Shown here piece after piece: positions 8,522 to 17,218 of a stretch of DNA of 46,156 bases (the first letter of the stretch is position 1; each line of letters starts with the position of its first letter). The position numbers and the translations under genes are program-made. This stretch comes from Alphaproteobacteria bacterium SS10 (GTDB taxonomy: Bacteria; Pseudomonadota; Alphaproteobacteria; TMED2). The stretch is taken from positions 816,685 to 862,840 of the forward strand of contig JAHCML010000003.1 in the NCBI GenBank assembly GCA_019192455.1, in the 5' to 3' direction. The notes beneath the pieces were generated by a model. That model saw nothing but the letters and a program-made list of their open reading frames with translations. It was not told the DNA's origin and did not search any database.

Positions 8522-9262
8522 ATGTTTGATCTGAGCGGTAAAACGGCACTGGTAACCGGTGCGACCGGTGGCCTGGGCCAATCAATTGCCAAGGGCCTGC
8601 ATGGCGCAGGTGCGACCGTTATCCTGACCGGTACCCGTGAAGCGGTGTTGGCAGAGGTGGCTAGCGGCCTCGGCAATGACCGTGTGCATGTGGTGCCTGG
8701 CAACCTGAGTGCTGAAAACGGCCCGGAGACCCTCGCTAAAGCCGCAGAGGAAGCCGCCGGTCAGGTTGATATCCTGGTTAACAATGCCGGTATCACCCGC
8801 GATCAGCTGGCCATGCGTATGAAGGCAGAAGACTGGCAGCAGGTTCTCGATGTGAACCTAACGGCGCCCTTTGCCCTCGCTAAGGCGCTGCTGCGGGGCA
8901 TGATGAAGCGTCGTTTCGGCCGCATTGTTGGTATCACTTCAGTTGTCGGTGTCACCGGTAACCCCGGCCAGGCAAACTATGCCGCCGCCAAGGCAGGCAT
9001 GATTGGTATGTCGAAATCGCTGGCCCAAGAAGTGGCGAGCCGCGGCATCACCGTAAACTGCGTGGCACCTGGCTTCATCTCCACCGCGATGACGGACGCT
9101 CTAGACGACAAACAGCGTGACACCATGCTGGCCCGTATCCCAGCTGCAGCCTTTGGTGAGCCTGGTGATGTGGCCGCCGCTGTCGCTTATTTGGCAAGCC
9201 CGGAAGCGGGTTATGTGACCGGTCAGACCATTCATGTGAATGGCGGGATGGCCATGATTTAA
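8522..9262 (+). CDS. fabG: 3-oxoacyl-ACP reductase FabG
   Basis: NADPH-dependent reduction of 3-oxoacyl-ACP, the first reductive step of each elongation cycle. This is a classical SDR with the cofactor motif TGATGGLG, NNAG, the active-site Ser in ITSVVG and the YAAAK Tyr/Lys pair. I start at the ATG at 8522 because GAGGA sits 8 nt upstream and the protein then has the family length (246 residues). The longer frame begins with TTG and adds five residues. After the stop, a hairpin (CAGGCT/AGCCTG, 9265-9285) without a T-tract precedes acpP. Confidence 0.96.
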   Translation: MFDLSGKTALVTGATGGLGQSIAKGLHGAGATVILTGTREAVLAEVASGLGNDRVHVVPGNLSAENGPETLAKAAEEAAGQVDILVNNAGITRDQLAMRMKAEDWQQVLDVNLTAPFALAKALLRGMMKRRFGRIVGITSVVGVTGNPGQANYAAAKAGMIGMSKSLAQEVASRGITVNCVAPGFISTAMTDALDDKQRDTMLARIPAAAFGEPGDVAAAVAYLASPEAGYVTGQTIHVNGGMAMI

Positions 9263-9453
9263 AGCAGGCTCGGGGCGTAAGCCTGTGAACAACGGTGAGC
9301 ATTGCTTGCCGTATAGTCGTGCGATCCCTCTTGGCGCCCCGCCAAAAACCATGGTAAGGGACCGCGACTTTGCACAAAGGCTGGCGCAGTTCCGCGCTGG
9401 TTTCCCAGTTGTAACCCAACAGCAAACACTCAGTTAGAAGGAAGGATTTGGCG

Positions 9454-9693
9454 ATGTCCGATATTGCCGATCGCGTTAAGAAAATCGTCGTTGAGCACCT
9501 CGGCGTTGAAGAAGACAAAGTTAGCGAGAATGCTAGCTTCATCGATGATCTGGGCGCAGACAGCCTGGATACCGTCGAGTTGGTCATGGCGTTTGAAGAA
9601 GAGTTCGGGGTCGAGATCCCAGACGACGCCGCTGAGAAGATCCTGACCGTCGGCGACGCCATCAACTTCATCAAAGAGAACGGCGACTCCTAA
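9454..9693 (+). CDS. acpP: Acyl carrier protein
   Basis: Carries growing acyl chains on a phosphopantetheine arm. The 79-residue acidic protein has the attachment site in [11 protein letters not shown] (Ser37) and the usual four-helix pattern ([11 protein letters not shown]). I chose the ATG at 9454, with AAGGA 7 nt upstream; an in-frame TTG at 9448 is too close to that site. The gene is separated from fabG by 191 bp and from fabF by 247 bp, and the latter gap is rich in hairpins. This may let ACP be made in large excess over the enzymes. Confidence 0.97.
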   Translation: MSDIADRVKKIVVEHLGVEEDKVSENASFIDDLGADSLDTVELVMAFEEEFGVEIPDDAAEKILTVGDAINFIKENGDS

Positions 9694-9709
9694 TCGGAGA
9701 TGCCGTCTC

Positions 9710-9791
9710 GGCCGCGATTTTTGGCGGCCAGGCAGCCCTGGCACTGATGTTATTCGGCATCAGGGCTCGGGCCAGCGCCATTTGCTGGCCC
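9710..9791 (+). other. Three tandem hairpins between acpP and fabF
   Basis: Three inverted repeats follow one another just after the acpP stop. They are GGCCGC/GCGGCC with loop GATTTTTG (9710-9729), CTGATG/CATCAG with an outer AGCC/GGCT extension (9734-9767), and an 8-bp GGGCCAGC/GCTGGCCC with a 7-nt loop (9769-9791). None has a classical T-tract, so they may act as RNA stabilisers, processing signals or a leaky terminator. The rest of the gap up to 9940 shows only a weak GCAGC/GCTGC repeat (9885-9901) and the strong fabF ribosome site. Confidence 0.5.
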
Positions 9792-9940
9792 CATTGTCTT
9801 AGAAAATGACGGGTATGTGAGGCTGCGTGGTCATCGATTTTGGCTGCGCGGCCCCGCTTCGCATGGTAACCCCTGCGATCCCGAGCAGCCCTGGTTGCTG
9901 CCTTACGATTTAAGCGTTCATGGTTTTAGGAGGTGCTTCG

Positions 9941-11206
9941 ATGCGCCGTGTTGTCGTTACCGGAATGGGTATGGTGTCGCCGCTGGCGGGTAATCTGGCT
10001 GATAGCTGGAGCCGCTTGATCAAGGGTGAGTCCGGCATTTCTGCCGTTACCGAGTTTGATGTCAGTGATCTGCCATGCCGCATTGCTGGCCAGGTTCCAG
10101 ACATTGCCGAGGGCAGCCACGGCTTCGACCCTGACCTCACCATGGCGGCAAAAGATCGCCGGAAAAACGACCGTTTCATCCTGCTGGCCATGGCCGCCGC
10201 TGATGAGGCGATCAAAGATGCCGGTTGGGCCCCCGATGACGACGAGGAAAAAGACCGTACCGGTGTCATGATCGGCTCTGGTATCGGTGGCCTCGGCACC
10301 ATTGATGAGTGCTCCAAAACCTTGGAAGAGAAGGGCGCCCGACGTCTGTCGCCATTCTTTATTCCGGCCTGCTTGATTAACCTCGCCTCTGGCCAGGTTT
10401 CTATCCGCCACGGCTTCCGTGGGCCAAACCACTCTGTGGTGACCGCCTGTGCAACCGGCGCCCATGCGATTGGTGATGCGGCACGGATGATTGCGCTGGA
10501 TGATGCCGATGTGATGGTTGCTGGCGGCGCTGAGGCTGCTGTTAACCGCCTTGGCCTTGGTGGCTTCTGCGCTTGCCGCGCGATGTCTACCGGTTTCAAT
10601 GACACCCCAACCAAAGCTTCCCGCCCGTTTGATAAGGGCCGCGATGGCTTCGTCATGGGCGAGGGCGCAGGTATTGTCGTGCTTGAGGAGTATGAGCACG
10701 CAAAGGCACGCGGTGCGACCATCTATGCTGAGGTTGTCGGCTACGGCATGTCTGGCGACGCGCACCATGTGACCGCCCCGGCCGATGACGGCAATGGCGG
10801 TTTCCGCGCGATGAAGGCAGCGCTGAAACGTGCGGGCATCGATGCCGGTGATATCGATTATGTGAACGCCCATGGCACCTCAACACCGCTTGGTGATGAG
10901 ATCGAAATCGGTGCGGTTAAGCGCCTGCTGGGCAATCACGTGGCGGATGTGAATGTCTCCTCGACCAAATCAGCCATTGGTCACCTGCTGGGTGCTGCTG
11001 GCGCTGTTGAGGCGATCTTCTCTGTTATGTCGATCCGCGATCAGGTGATCCCGCCGACCCTCAACCTGGAAGACCCCTCTGATGAGGTTGGTGGCATCGA
11101 TCTAACCCCGCTGACCGCCAAAGAGCGCAAGGTTGAGGTTGCCCTGTCCAACAGCTTCGGCTTTGGCGGCACCAATGCCAGCCTGATCTTCAAGGCAGCA
11201 GCGTAA
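9941..11206 (+). CDS. fabF: 3-oxoacyl-ACP synthase II FabF
   Basis: Condenses acyl-ACP with malonyl-ACP during chain elongation. The 421-residue thiolase-fold enzyme has the catalytic Cys in VVTACATG (Cys170) and the two histidines in NAHGTSTPLGD and KSAIGHLLGAAGA. The start ATG at 9941 is fixed by a near-perfect TAGGAGGTG 7 nt upstream; a longer frame adds seven residues that include the ribosome site itself. It is followed by mltG after 11 bp. Confidence 0.97.
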   Translation: MRRVVVTGMGMVSPLAGNLADSWSRLIKGESGISAVTEFDVSDLPCRIAGQVPDIAEGSHGFDPDLTMAAKDRRKNDRFILLAMAAADEAIKDAGWAPDDDEEKDRTGVMIGSGIGGLGTIDECSKTLEEKGARRLSPFFIPACLINLASGQVSIRHGFRGPNHSVVTACATGAHAIGDAARMIALDDADVMVAGGAEAAVNRLGLGGFCACRAMSTGFNDTPTKASRPFDKGRDGFVMGEGAGIVVLEEYEHAKARGATIYAEVVGYGMSGDAHHVTAPADDGNGGFRAMKAALKRAGIDAGDIDYVNAHGTSTPLGDEIEIGAVKRLLGNHVADVNVSSTKSAIGHLLGAAGAVEAIFSVMSIRDQVIPPTLNLEDPSDEVGGIDLTPLTAKERKVEVALSNSFGFGGTNASLIFKAAA

Positions 11207-11217
11207 TCGGGGCCCCC

Positions 11218-12279
11218 ATGTCGGCCGCTGATACGCCAGAGCCTGATCAACAATCCCCGGATCCGAAACCGGTTAAGGGCCCCGTGCCGCGATGGGTACG
11301 TTACCTCGCGGGCGTAACCCTTATGCTTGTCACACTGGCTGGCTGTGCCGTTGGTGGTGGTCTGCTGTGGCTCAATGGCTGGGCAAATCAGGCCGGGCCC
11401 CTGGGTCGTCACACCTATGTTCAGGTGCCATCTGGCGCTGGGTTGAAGCAGATCGCTGGTTTGCTCGTTGAAAATGGCGTCATCGATAAGGACTGGCCGC
11501 TAATCCTCTGGGCAAAGCTGCAAGATACCGGCCGGAACCTTAAAGCGGGTGAGTATGAATTCCGCCCGGGCATGAGCCCGGAGGGCGCGCTCAACCTCAT
11601 GCGGAAGGGCGAGGTGGTTATTCACCAGGTCTCCGTGCCTGAGGGGTTTACCGTCGCTGAAGTGATTGCCCGGTTGGATGAGAATGATCGCCTTTCTGGC
11701 GGTGTGTGGATCACGCCGCCTGAGGGCTCCCTCCTGCCTGAGACGTACAACTTCGAACGCGGAACCAGCCGTGCCGCCATGCTTGATCGCATGAAGGTGG
11801 CGATGGACAACACCGTTGCGGATCTGTGGGAAGGCCGTGCCGAGGATCTGCCGGTCAAGACGATGGATGAGGCGATCATCCTTGCCTCAATCGTTGAGAA
11901 GGAAACCAGCCTGCGGGCCGAACAACCAAAGGTTGCCGGGGTGTTCATCAACCGCTTGCGTAAGGGCATGCGACTACAGTCGGACCCAACAGTTATCTTT
12001 GCCCTGACAGAGGGGAAAGCCCCGCTAGGCCGCGCACTAACCCGCGCGGACTGGAAGGTCGACCACCCTTATAACACCTATCAGAACAAGGGGTTGCCAC
12101 CGGGCCCGATCGCCAATCCGGGACGTAATGCCATCGCCGCCGTGCTGAACCCACAGATCCATAACTACATCTTCTTCGTGGCCGATGGGTCGGGTGGCCA
12201 TGCCTTCTCCGTCACCTATGACGAGCATAAACGGAATATTGAGCGCGCGCGGGCAGCACGCCGGGCAGCACGGAACTAA
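11218..12279 (+). CDS. mltG: Endolytic murein transglycosylase MltG
   Basis: Inner-membrane lytic transglycosylase that cleaves nascent glycan strands and is thought to end their polymerisation. The 353 residues start with a Pro-rich cytosolic tail of about 25 residues and a membrane segment (about 29-53). The periplasmic YceG domain contains ASIVEKET (catalytic Glu, about residue 227), LQSDPTV and the late motif HPYNTYQNKGLPPGPI. It lies between fabF and yicC with gaps of 11 and 3 bp. Placement of mltG beside fabF and ahead of gmk is common in proteobacteria. Confidence 0.95.
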   Translation: MSAADTPEPDQQSPDPKPVKGPVPRWVRYLAGVTLMLVTLAGCAVGGGLLWLNGWANQAGPLGRHTYVQVPSGAGLKQIAGLLVENGVIDKDWPLILWAKLQDTGRNLKAGEYEFRPGMSPEGALNLMRKGEVVIHQVSVPEGFTVAEVIARLDENDRLSGGVWITPPEGSLLPETYNFERGTSRAAMLDRMKVAMDNTVADLWEGRAEDLPVKTMDEAIILASIVEKETSLRAEQPKVAGVFINRLRKGMRLQSDPTVIFALTEGKAPLGRALTRADWKVDHPYNTYQNKGLPPGPIANPGRNAIAAVLNPQIHNYIFFVADGSGGHAFSVTYDEHKRNIERARAARRAARN

Positions 12280-12282
12280 GCC

Positions 12283-13188
12283 ATGGGCCAGGACAAAGCA
12301 CCAATCGCAAGCATGACCGGCTATGCCAGTGTCTCAGGCGGCGCGGAGGGGCTCCGCTGGATGATGGAAGTGCGCAGCGTCAATGGCCGAGGGCTGGATC
12401 TGAAGGTCCGCACGCCCTCAGGTTGGGAAGCAGCCGATGCGCTGATCAAGCAAACGCTTCGCGACAAGCTTGTCCGCGGCAATGTTAGCGTGACGCTGCA
12501 GGTGGAACGTGAGCAGCAAGGCAGCAGCTATCGCCTGAATGAGGCACTCGTGGGTGACCTAAACCATATGGCTGAGCAGATTGTTCGTCTGACCGGTCAT
12601 GCGGTGTCACTCAACAATATCCTCAGCATCCGCGGTGTGATTGAAGAGGCGGATAGCAGCAAAGACCTATCCGGAGAGGTTGCGGCCGCGCTTGAAGTGC
12701 TGAAACCTGATGTGGTCGCTTTGGCCGAAAAGCTGGTCACAGCGCGGCGTGAGGAGGGCAATGCCCTCGCCAGCATTCTGGCAGGTCAGGCCGATAGCAT
12801 TGAAACACTGGTTAGCAAAGCCGAGGCAACCGCCGGTGACGTGCCAAAAGCACTACGCGAGCGGCTGCTGGCCACCATTGGCGAGCTAACAGCCGAAACC
12901 GATATGCCCGTGCCGGAAGAACGGATCGCCCAAGAGGTCACGATACTCGCCGCCAAGGCCGATATTCGCGAAGAGCTGGATCGGCTCGCCGCCCATCTGG
13001 ACGCACTGCGCAACCTTATGGCTGAGGGGCGGGGCATTGGCCGCCGCCTGGACTTCCTGGCGCAAGAGTTCAACCGCGAGGCAAATACCCTCTGTTCCAA
13101 GTCCAGCAGCATTGAGCTGACGAAGATTGGGCTTGAGTTGAAGACGGTGATCGACCAACTTCGCGAGCAAATTCAGAACATCGAGTAA
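12283..13188 (+). CDS. yicC: YicC family endoribonuclease
   Basis: Member of the YicC/YloC family, shown in E. coli to be an endoribonuclease acting on small RNAs. The 301 residues begin with the family signature SMTGYA, then EVRSVNGRGLDL, and end with the conserved C-terminal half (EGRGIGRRLDFLAQEFNREA, NTLCSKS). The start is 3 bp after mltG and gmk follows after 44 bp; yicC-gmk adjacency is typical. Function in this organism is inferred from the family. Confidence 0.93.
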   Translation: MGQDKAPIASMTGYASVSGGAEGLRWMMEVRSVNGRGLDLKVRTPSGWEAADALIKQTLRDKLVRGNVSVTLQVEREQQGSSYRLNEALVGDLNHMAEQIVRLTGHAVSLNNILSIRGVIEEADSSKDLSGEVAAALEVLKPDVVALAEKLVTARREEGNALASILAGQADSIETLVSKAEATAGDVPKALRERLLATIGELTAETDMPVPEERIAQEVTILAAKADIREELDRLAAHLDALRNLMAEGRGIGRRLDFLAQEFNREANTLCSKSSSIELTKIGLELKTVIDQLREQIQNIE

Positions 13189-13232
13189 CCGTACGGGCCA
13201 TTAACGGCCAATACGGGTGAGGGAGCGACAGC

Positions 13233-13994
13233 GTGGGACAGATTAGCCAGGATCCGGTGCCGGCCAGCAGTGGCCAAGATGACCGACCAGAGGCCCTCAT
13301 CGCGCTGACTGAGCGGTTCCGCAAAATGGCCCTCGGCGATGATACGGAGCCGGTGGCCGCCGATGACGGCATTGTCCGCCGTGGCTTGATGCTGGTTCTC
13401 TCATCCCCGTCTGGTGCCGGTAAGACCACCATCTCCCGACGGTTATTGGATGAGAATGATGGGATGACCATCTCAATCTCCGTCACGACGCGGCCCATGC
13501 GCCCAGGTGAGATTGACGGCCGCGACTATTACTTCATCACCGAAGAGCAGTTTCAGATGCTGGTGGAGCATGATGAGCTGCTCGAACATGCCGCCGTGTT
13601 CGGTAACTACTACGGCACCCCAAAGGCACCGGTTGAAGCGGCACTGAGTGCTGGTCGTGACGTTCTGTTCGATATTGATTGGCAAGGCACCCAGCAGCTG
13701 GCTGAGAGCGCACGCCCAGATCTGGTGACTGTCTTCATCCTGCCGCCATCGGCGGAGGAGCTTGAGCGGCGCCTTAAAGCCCGGGCCCAGGATAGCGCCG
13801 AGGTCATTGCCAAGCGCATGGGCAAGGCCGCTGGTGAGATGAGCCACCATTCAGAATATGACTATGTAATCATCAACCGTGACCTGGATGAGAGCGTGGG
13901 CCGCGTTCAGACCATCCTTGAAGCAGAGCGGTTGAAGCGCGTGCGGCAGGGCAAGCTGATCGACTTTGTCCGTAAACTGCAGCAGGGCTGTTAA
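13233..13994 (+). CDS. gmk: Guanylate kinase
   Basis: Phosphorylates GMP to GDP with ATP. The kinase domain starts at about residue 46 (GLMLVLSSPSGAGKTT, containing the P-loop) and has the GMP-binding region VTTRPMRPGEIDGRDYYF. The frame opens with GTG at 13233, preceded by a GAGGGAG ribosome-like site, and gives 253 residues. This leaves about 45 residues, polar and Ala/Asp-rich, in front of a core that usually starts the protein. The ATG at 13326 would shorten the extension to about 14 residues but lacks a ribosome site. The stop codon lies in a TTAA shared with the stop of rsmA on the other strand. Confidence 0.94.
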   Translation: MGQISQDPVPASSGQDDRPEALIALTERFRKMALGDDTEPVAADDGIVRRGLMLVLSSPSGAGKTTISRRLLDENDGMTISISVTTRPMRPGEIDGRDYYFITEEQFQMLVEHDELLEHAAVFGNYYGTPKAPVEAALSAGRDVLFDIDWQGTQQLAESARPDLVTVFILPPSAEELERRLKARAQDSAEVIAKRMGKAAGEMSHHSEYDYVIINRDLDESVGRVQTILEAERLKRVRQGKLIDFVRKLQQGC

Positions 13995-14851
13995 GCCGTT
14001 TGCAGTAAGGCCTCGGCTAGTCGTCGGTACTCGCCGGGTGCGAGGGCATCGGCCCGCATGGTTGGGGTGATGCCCAGCCCCTCCAGTAGCTCAACCGGTT
14101 GATCAGCGATTGGCTTAAGGCTGGCGCGCAGCATCTTGCGACGTTGGCCAAAGGCGGCGGCGGTCACCTTCTCAACCATGTCAAATAACGCGCCACTAAT
14201 CCCTACCTCTAACGGGGCTAGGCGAACCACGGCACTGTCGATCTTTGGCGGTGGGGTGAAGGCACGCGCCGGAATTGTCATCACCAGGCGCACATCACAG
14301 CAAAGCTGCGCCAGCACCGATAAACGGCCATAGGCCTTACTACCCGGAGCGGCGGCGATCCTGTCCGCCACCTCTTTTTGGAACATGAGGGTCAGGCTCT
14401 CATAGGCCGATGCTTGTTTCAGCCAACCAACCAGCAACGGCGTGCCGACATTGTAGGGCAGGTTGGCGACGACGGCGCGTGGGGGTGGCACCGCCTCAAC
14501 TGGATCGACGTTTAGGGCATCGCCCTCAATCACCTGCAAGAACCCCTCGCTGGCATCGGCCAGGCTCCGGTTCAGGGCGGCAAAGCGGTCGTCCCGTTCA
14601 ATCGCGGTGACGCTAGCCACATCTGCCTCGACTAGGGCGCGGGTCAGGCCACCTGGGCCTGGCCCCACCTCAACCACATGGCAAGCTTGGCTCAGGCCAG
14701 CTTCCCGGACGATGCGCCGGGTTAGGTTGAGGTCGAGCAGGAAGTGTTGGCCCAAGGATTTGCGGGCCCATAGATCTTCAGCCTGTAACGCCTCTCGAAG
14801 CGCTGGCAGATCCTCGATGAGCGCCTGGCGGCCTGCTAGATCAAGCGGCAT
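13991..14851 (-). CDS. rsmA: 16S rRNA dimethyladenosine transferase RsmA (KsgA)
   Basis: Dimethylates the two adjacent adenines in the 3'-terminal helix of 16S rRNA with S-adenosylmethionine, a late 30S assembly checkpoint. The 286 residues show KSLGQHFLLDLN, the SAM motif VEVGPGPGGLTRAL and the catalytic NLPYNVGTPLL. It is last in the minus-strand run lptF-lptG-surA-pdxA-rsmA. Its start overlaps the pdxA stop by 11 bp and its stop overlaps the end of gmk convergently by 4 bp. Confidence 0.96.
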   Translation of the reverse strand: MPLDLAGRQALIEDLPALREALQAEDLWARKSLGQHFLLDLNLTRRIVREAGLSQACHVVEVGPGPGGLTRALVEADVASVTAIERDDRFAALNRSLADASEGFLQVIEGDALNVDPVEAVPPPRAVVANLPYNVGTPLLVGWLKQASAYESLTLMFQKEVADRIAAAPGSKAYGRLSVLAQLCCDVRLVMTIPARAFTPPPKIDSAVVRLAPLEVGISGALFDMVEKVTAAAFGQRRKMLRASLKPIADQPVELLEGLGITPTMRADALAPGEYRRLAEALLQTA

Positions 14852-15866
14852 GTGCGGTGCGTTTCACGGCGATATCGGCGGCCATATTGATGGCTGCGAT
14901 CAGGCTTTGTGGTCGGGCAATACCCTTACCGGCAATATCAAAGGCGGTGCCGTGGTCCGGTGAGGTGCGAATGAATGGTAGGCCCAGGGTCACATTGACG
15001 GTGTTGTCCATATCCAGGGTCTTAACCGGGATCAGCGCCTGATCGTGATACATGCAGAGCGCCACATCGTAGCTCTCCCGCTTTGATGCCTCGAACAGGG
15101 TATCGGCCGGGTGCGGGCCTGTGACATTGACCCCATCCTTCTTCAGCGCCTCGATTGCGGGCTCAATCTCGCGCTCTTCCTCCTGCCCCATCAGCCCGTT
15201 TTCACCGGCATGTGGGTTGAGGCCTGAGATGGCAAGCCGTGGCGATTGGATGCCAAACATATCGCGCAGATCGTTATGGACGATGCGGGCCGTGGTCTCG
15301 ATCAGCCCACTGCGAAGGATCAACGGCACATTGGCCAGCGGGATATGAACAGTGATGGGCACGGTCTTCAACGAGGGGCCAGCCAGCATCATGACAGCGC
15401 GTTCGGTCTCAAAGCCCGCAACCTGTGCTAGATGCCCCAGATATTCGGTGTGGCCGGGATAGCGGAACCCCGATTGCAGCAGCACATCCTTGGCAATTGG
15501 GTTCGTAACCAGTGCAGCCGCATGCCCTTCAATCACCGCGGCGGTGGCGATGTTAATGCTCTCAATGATCGCATCGGCATGGGCGATGCTTGGCTTGCCA
15601 AGCTCGGCTGGCACCTTCATTGGCAAGGGCCAAACATGGATTGTTGACGCATCGCTGGCCGCTGGCAGCTCGCCTAGGCTCTTAATGGCCTCAATATTGA
15701 TCTGAAGGCTGAGGGCGTCAGTGACACGCTGCAGGCGGTCCGGGTCATCCACCACAACCAGCGGGTGGCCCGCTAGGTCTAAGTTGCCGCTCAACACGGC
15801 TTGCAGCAGGATTTCACCGCCAATACCGGCGGGGTCGCCCATGGTGACGAGAATAGGCTTGGTCAT
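14841..15866 (-). CDS. pdxA: 4-hydroxythreonine-4-phosphate dehydrogenase PdxA
   Basis: NAD-dependent oxidation of 4-phosphohydroxy-L-threonine in pyridoxal phosphate synthesis. The 341 residues start VTMGDPAGIGGE. Metal-ligand histidines are in the family motifs YPGHTEYL, GLNPHAGENG and MYHDQALIPVK. It lies between surA (84-bp gap) and rsmA (11-bp overlap), the standard neighbourhood in proteobacteria. Confidence 0.96.
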   Translation of the reverse strand: MTKPILVTMGDPAGIGGEILLQAVLSGNLDLAGHPLVVVDDPDRLQRVTDALSLQINIEAIKSLGELPAASDASTIHVWPLPMKVPAELGKPSIAHADAIIESINIATAAVIEGHAAALVTNPIAKDVLLQSGFRYPGHTEYLGHLAQVAGFETERAVMMLAGPSLKTVPITVHIPLANVPLILRSGLIETTARIVHNDLRDMFGIQSPRLAISGLNPHAGENGLMGQEEEREIEPAIEALKKDGVNVTGPHPADTLFEASKRESYDVALCMYHDQALIPVKTLDMDNTVNVTLGLPFIRTSPDHGTAFDIAGKGIARPQSLIAAINMAADIAVKRTAHAA

Positions 15867-15950
15867 GATGATAAGTTGGTAGGCTGTCAGAACAAGAATG
15901 CCCGCACCTTAATCCCAACCGGCCAGGGCAGGCGAGGCTTGATCAGCAGA

Positions 15951-17207
15951 TTAGAGCCGCTCATCAATAAACGCTGCGGTCCTTAGGTCGCGTAGATAAC
16001 GCTGCTGCAGTAGGTCCAGGCGTTCAAGTCCGATATCGCCGCGAATGGTCTCATCATCTGGCAGGCTGATTTCACCCTCTTCACGGTCACAGACCATGAT
16101 CAGGGCAACAAAGTCACCCAGGGGCAGAGGGGCCGATATTTGGCCGGTTTCCAAGCCATTCACCACATTCTGGAATACGGGGTTCAGATCGCCCACCGCA
16201 ACTTGCCCCATATCGCCTGATAGGCTGGAGGGGGAGGCATCAATCACCGCCTGCATGGCATCACAGCTATCAATCCCAGCGGCGATATTGGCAGCCTCGG
16301 CAACCAAGCTCTCACCAGAGAGTTCCTCGCTCGGCTCAACGATCAGCTGCTTCAGGCTTAGCTTAGCCGCCGCGGCATTGGCGGCTTCCCGCACCCGTCG
16401 CACGGCAATCAGGTGATAGCCTTCCTCAGTGCGGATTGGTGGGCTAATCCGGTTAACCCCGATGCGCGGTAAAACAACATCGATCTCAGGAGCTAACTGA
16501 CCTGGCTGGATCCAGCCCAGGTTACCGCCCTGTTGTGCGCCGAGGCCTTGTGAGAACTGGGCCGCAACGGCAGCAAAAGGGGCACCACGCCGGATCTGCT
16601 CAACTAGTCGGATGGCCAGGCTGCGCACCGCCTCATCTTGTGCCGGGTTCTCAACGGGCAGGAAGATTTCCTGAACACCATAGGCGATCTGCCCCTGCTG
16701 TTGGCGAAGCTGCTGCTTGCGCATCGAGACATCATCTTCGGAGATGGTCACCTGCCGCCGCAGGCGTGCATTGATCACCTTCCGCCATGCGACGTCAGAG
16801 CCGACCTGCTCACGCAATGAGGTCAGCGGCACCCCGCGTCCCGCCAGCATGGACTGGAACTGCTCGGTTTCCATGTTATTGCGCTGGGCCATTAGGCCGA
16901 GCTCTTCCTCAATTTCCTCATCACTGATTGGCAGCTCCAGGCGGATGGCTTCTTGCCGTTTCAACTGCTCATCAATCAGGGTTTGCAGCACTTGCTCCTG
17001 CAGGCGGCGGCGGATCTCTTCATTGTCTTCCAGGCCGGCGGAAACAATAGCGATGGTCAGCCGGTCCCTTAGGTCTGATAGCGAGATGATGTCGTCATTC
17101 ACGACCGCGGCAATACCCTCAACCTGCGCCGATGCTTTAACCGGCGTGGTCAGCAGGGCGAGCGAGAAGAGAAGGGCGATCAGGGAGAGGCGATTTAGCG
17201 TTAACAT
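15951..17207 (-). CDS. surA: Periplasmic peptidyl-prolyl isomerase and chaperone SurA
   Basis: Chaperone for outer-membrane proteins in the periplasm. The 418 residues begin with a signal peptide (hydrophobic core LIALLFSLALL, likely cleaved after the Ala of KASAQ). The SurA N-domain follows (VEGIAAVVNDDIISLSDL), then a parvulin domain (about 165-275, with the core GGNLGWIQPGQL) and a second, degenerate parvulin-like C-terminal part. It starts 11 bp after lptG. LptD, a SurA client usually encoded in between in alphaproteobacteria, is absent here. Confidence 0.92.
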   Translation of the reverse strand: MLTLNRLSLIALLFSLALLTTPVKASAQVEGIAAVVNDDIISLSDLRDRLTIAIVSAGLEDNEEIRRRLQEQVLQTLIDEQLKRQEAIRLELPISDEEIEEELGLMAQRNNMETEQFQSMLAGRGVPLTSLREQVGSDVAWRKVINARLRRQVTISEDDVSMRKQQLRQQQGQIAYGVQEIFLPVENPAQDEAVRSLAIRLVEQIRRGAPFAAVAAQFSQGLGAQQGGNLGWIQPGQLAPEIDVVLPRIGVNRISPPIRTEEGYHLIAVRRVREAANAAAAKLSLKQLIVEPSEELSGESLVAEAANIAAGIDSCDAMQAVIDASPSSLSGDMGQVAVGDLNPVFQNVVNGLETGQISAPLPLGDFVALIMVCDREEGEISLPDDETIRGDIGLERLDLLQQRYLRDLRTAAFIDERL

Positions 17208-17218
17208 CGTTCGTCACA

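Noticed and set aside
9289-9317. Promoter for acpP around TATAGT (9312-9317)
   Set aside because: No acceptable -35 element lies 15-19 bp upstream.
9926-10873. Long open frame on the minus strand (315 codons) opposite fabF
   Set aside because: It is a shadow of the well-supported fabF gene; it has no family-like content and no ribosome site.
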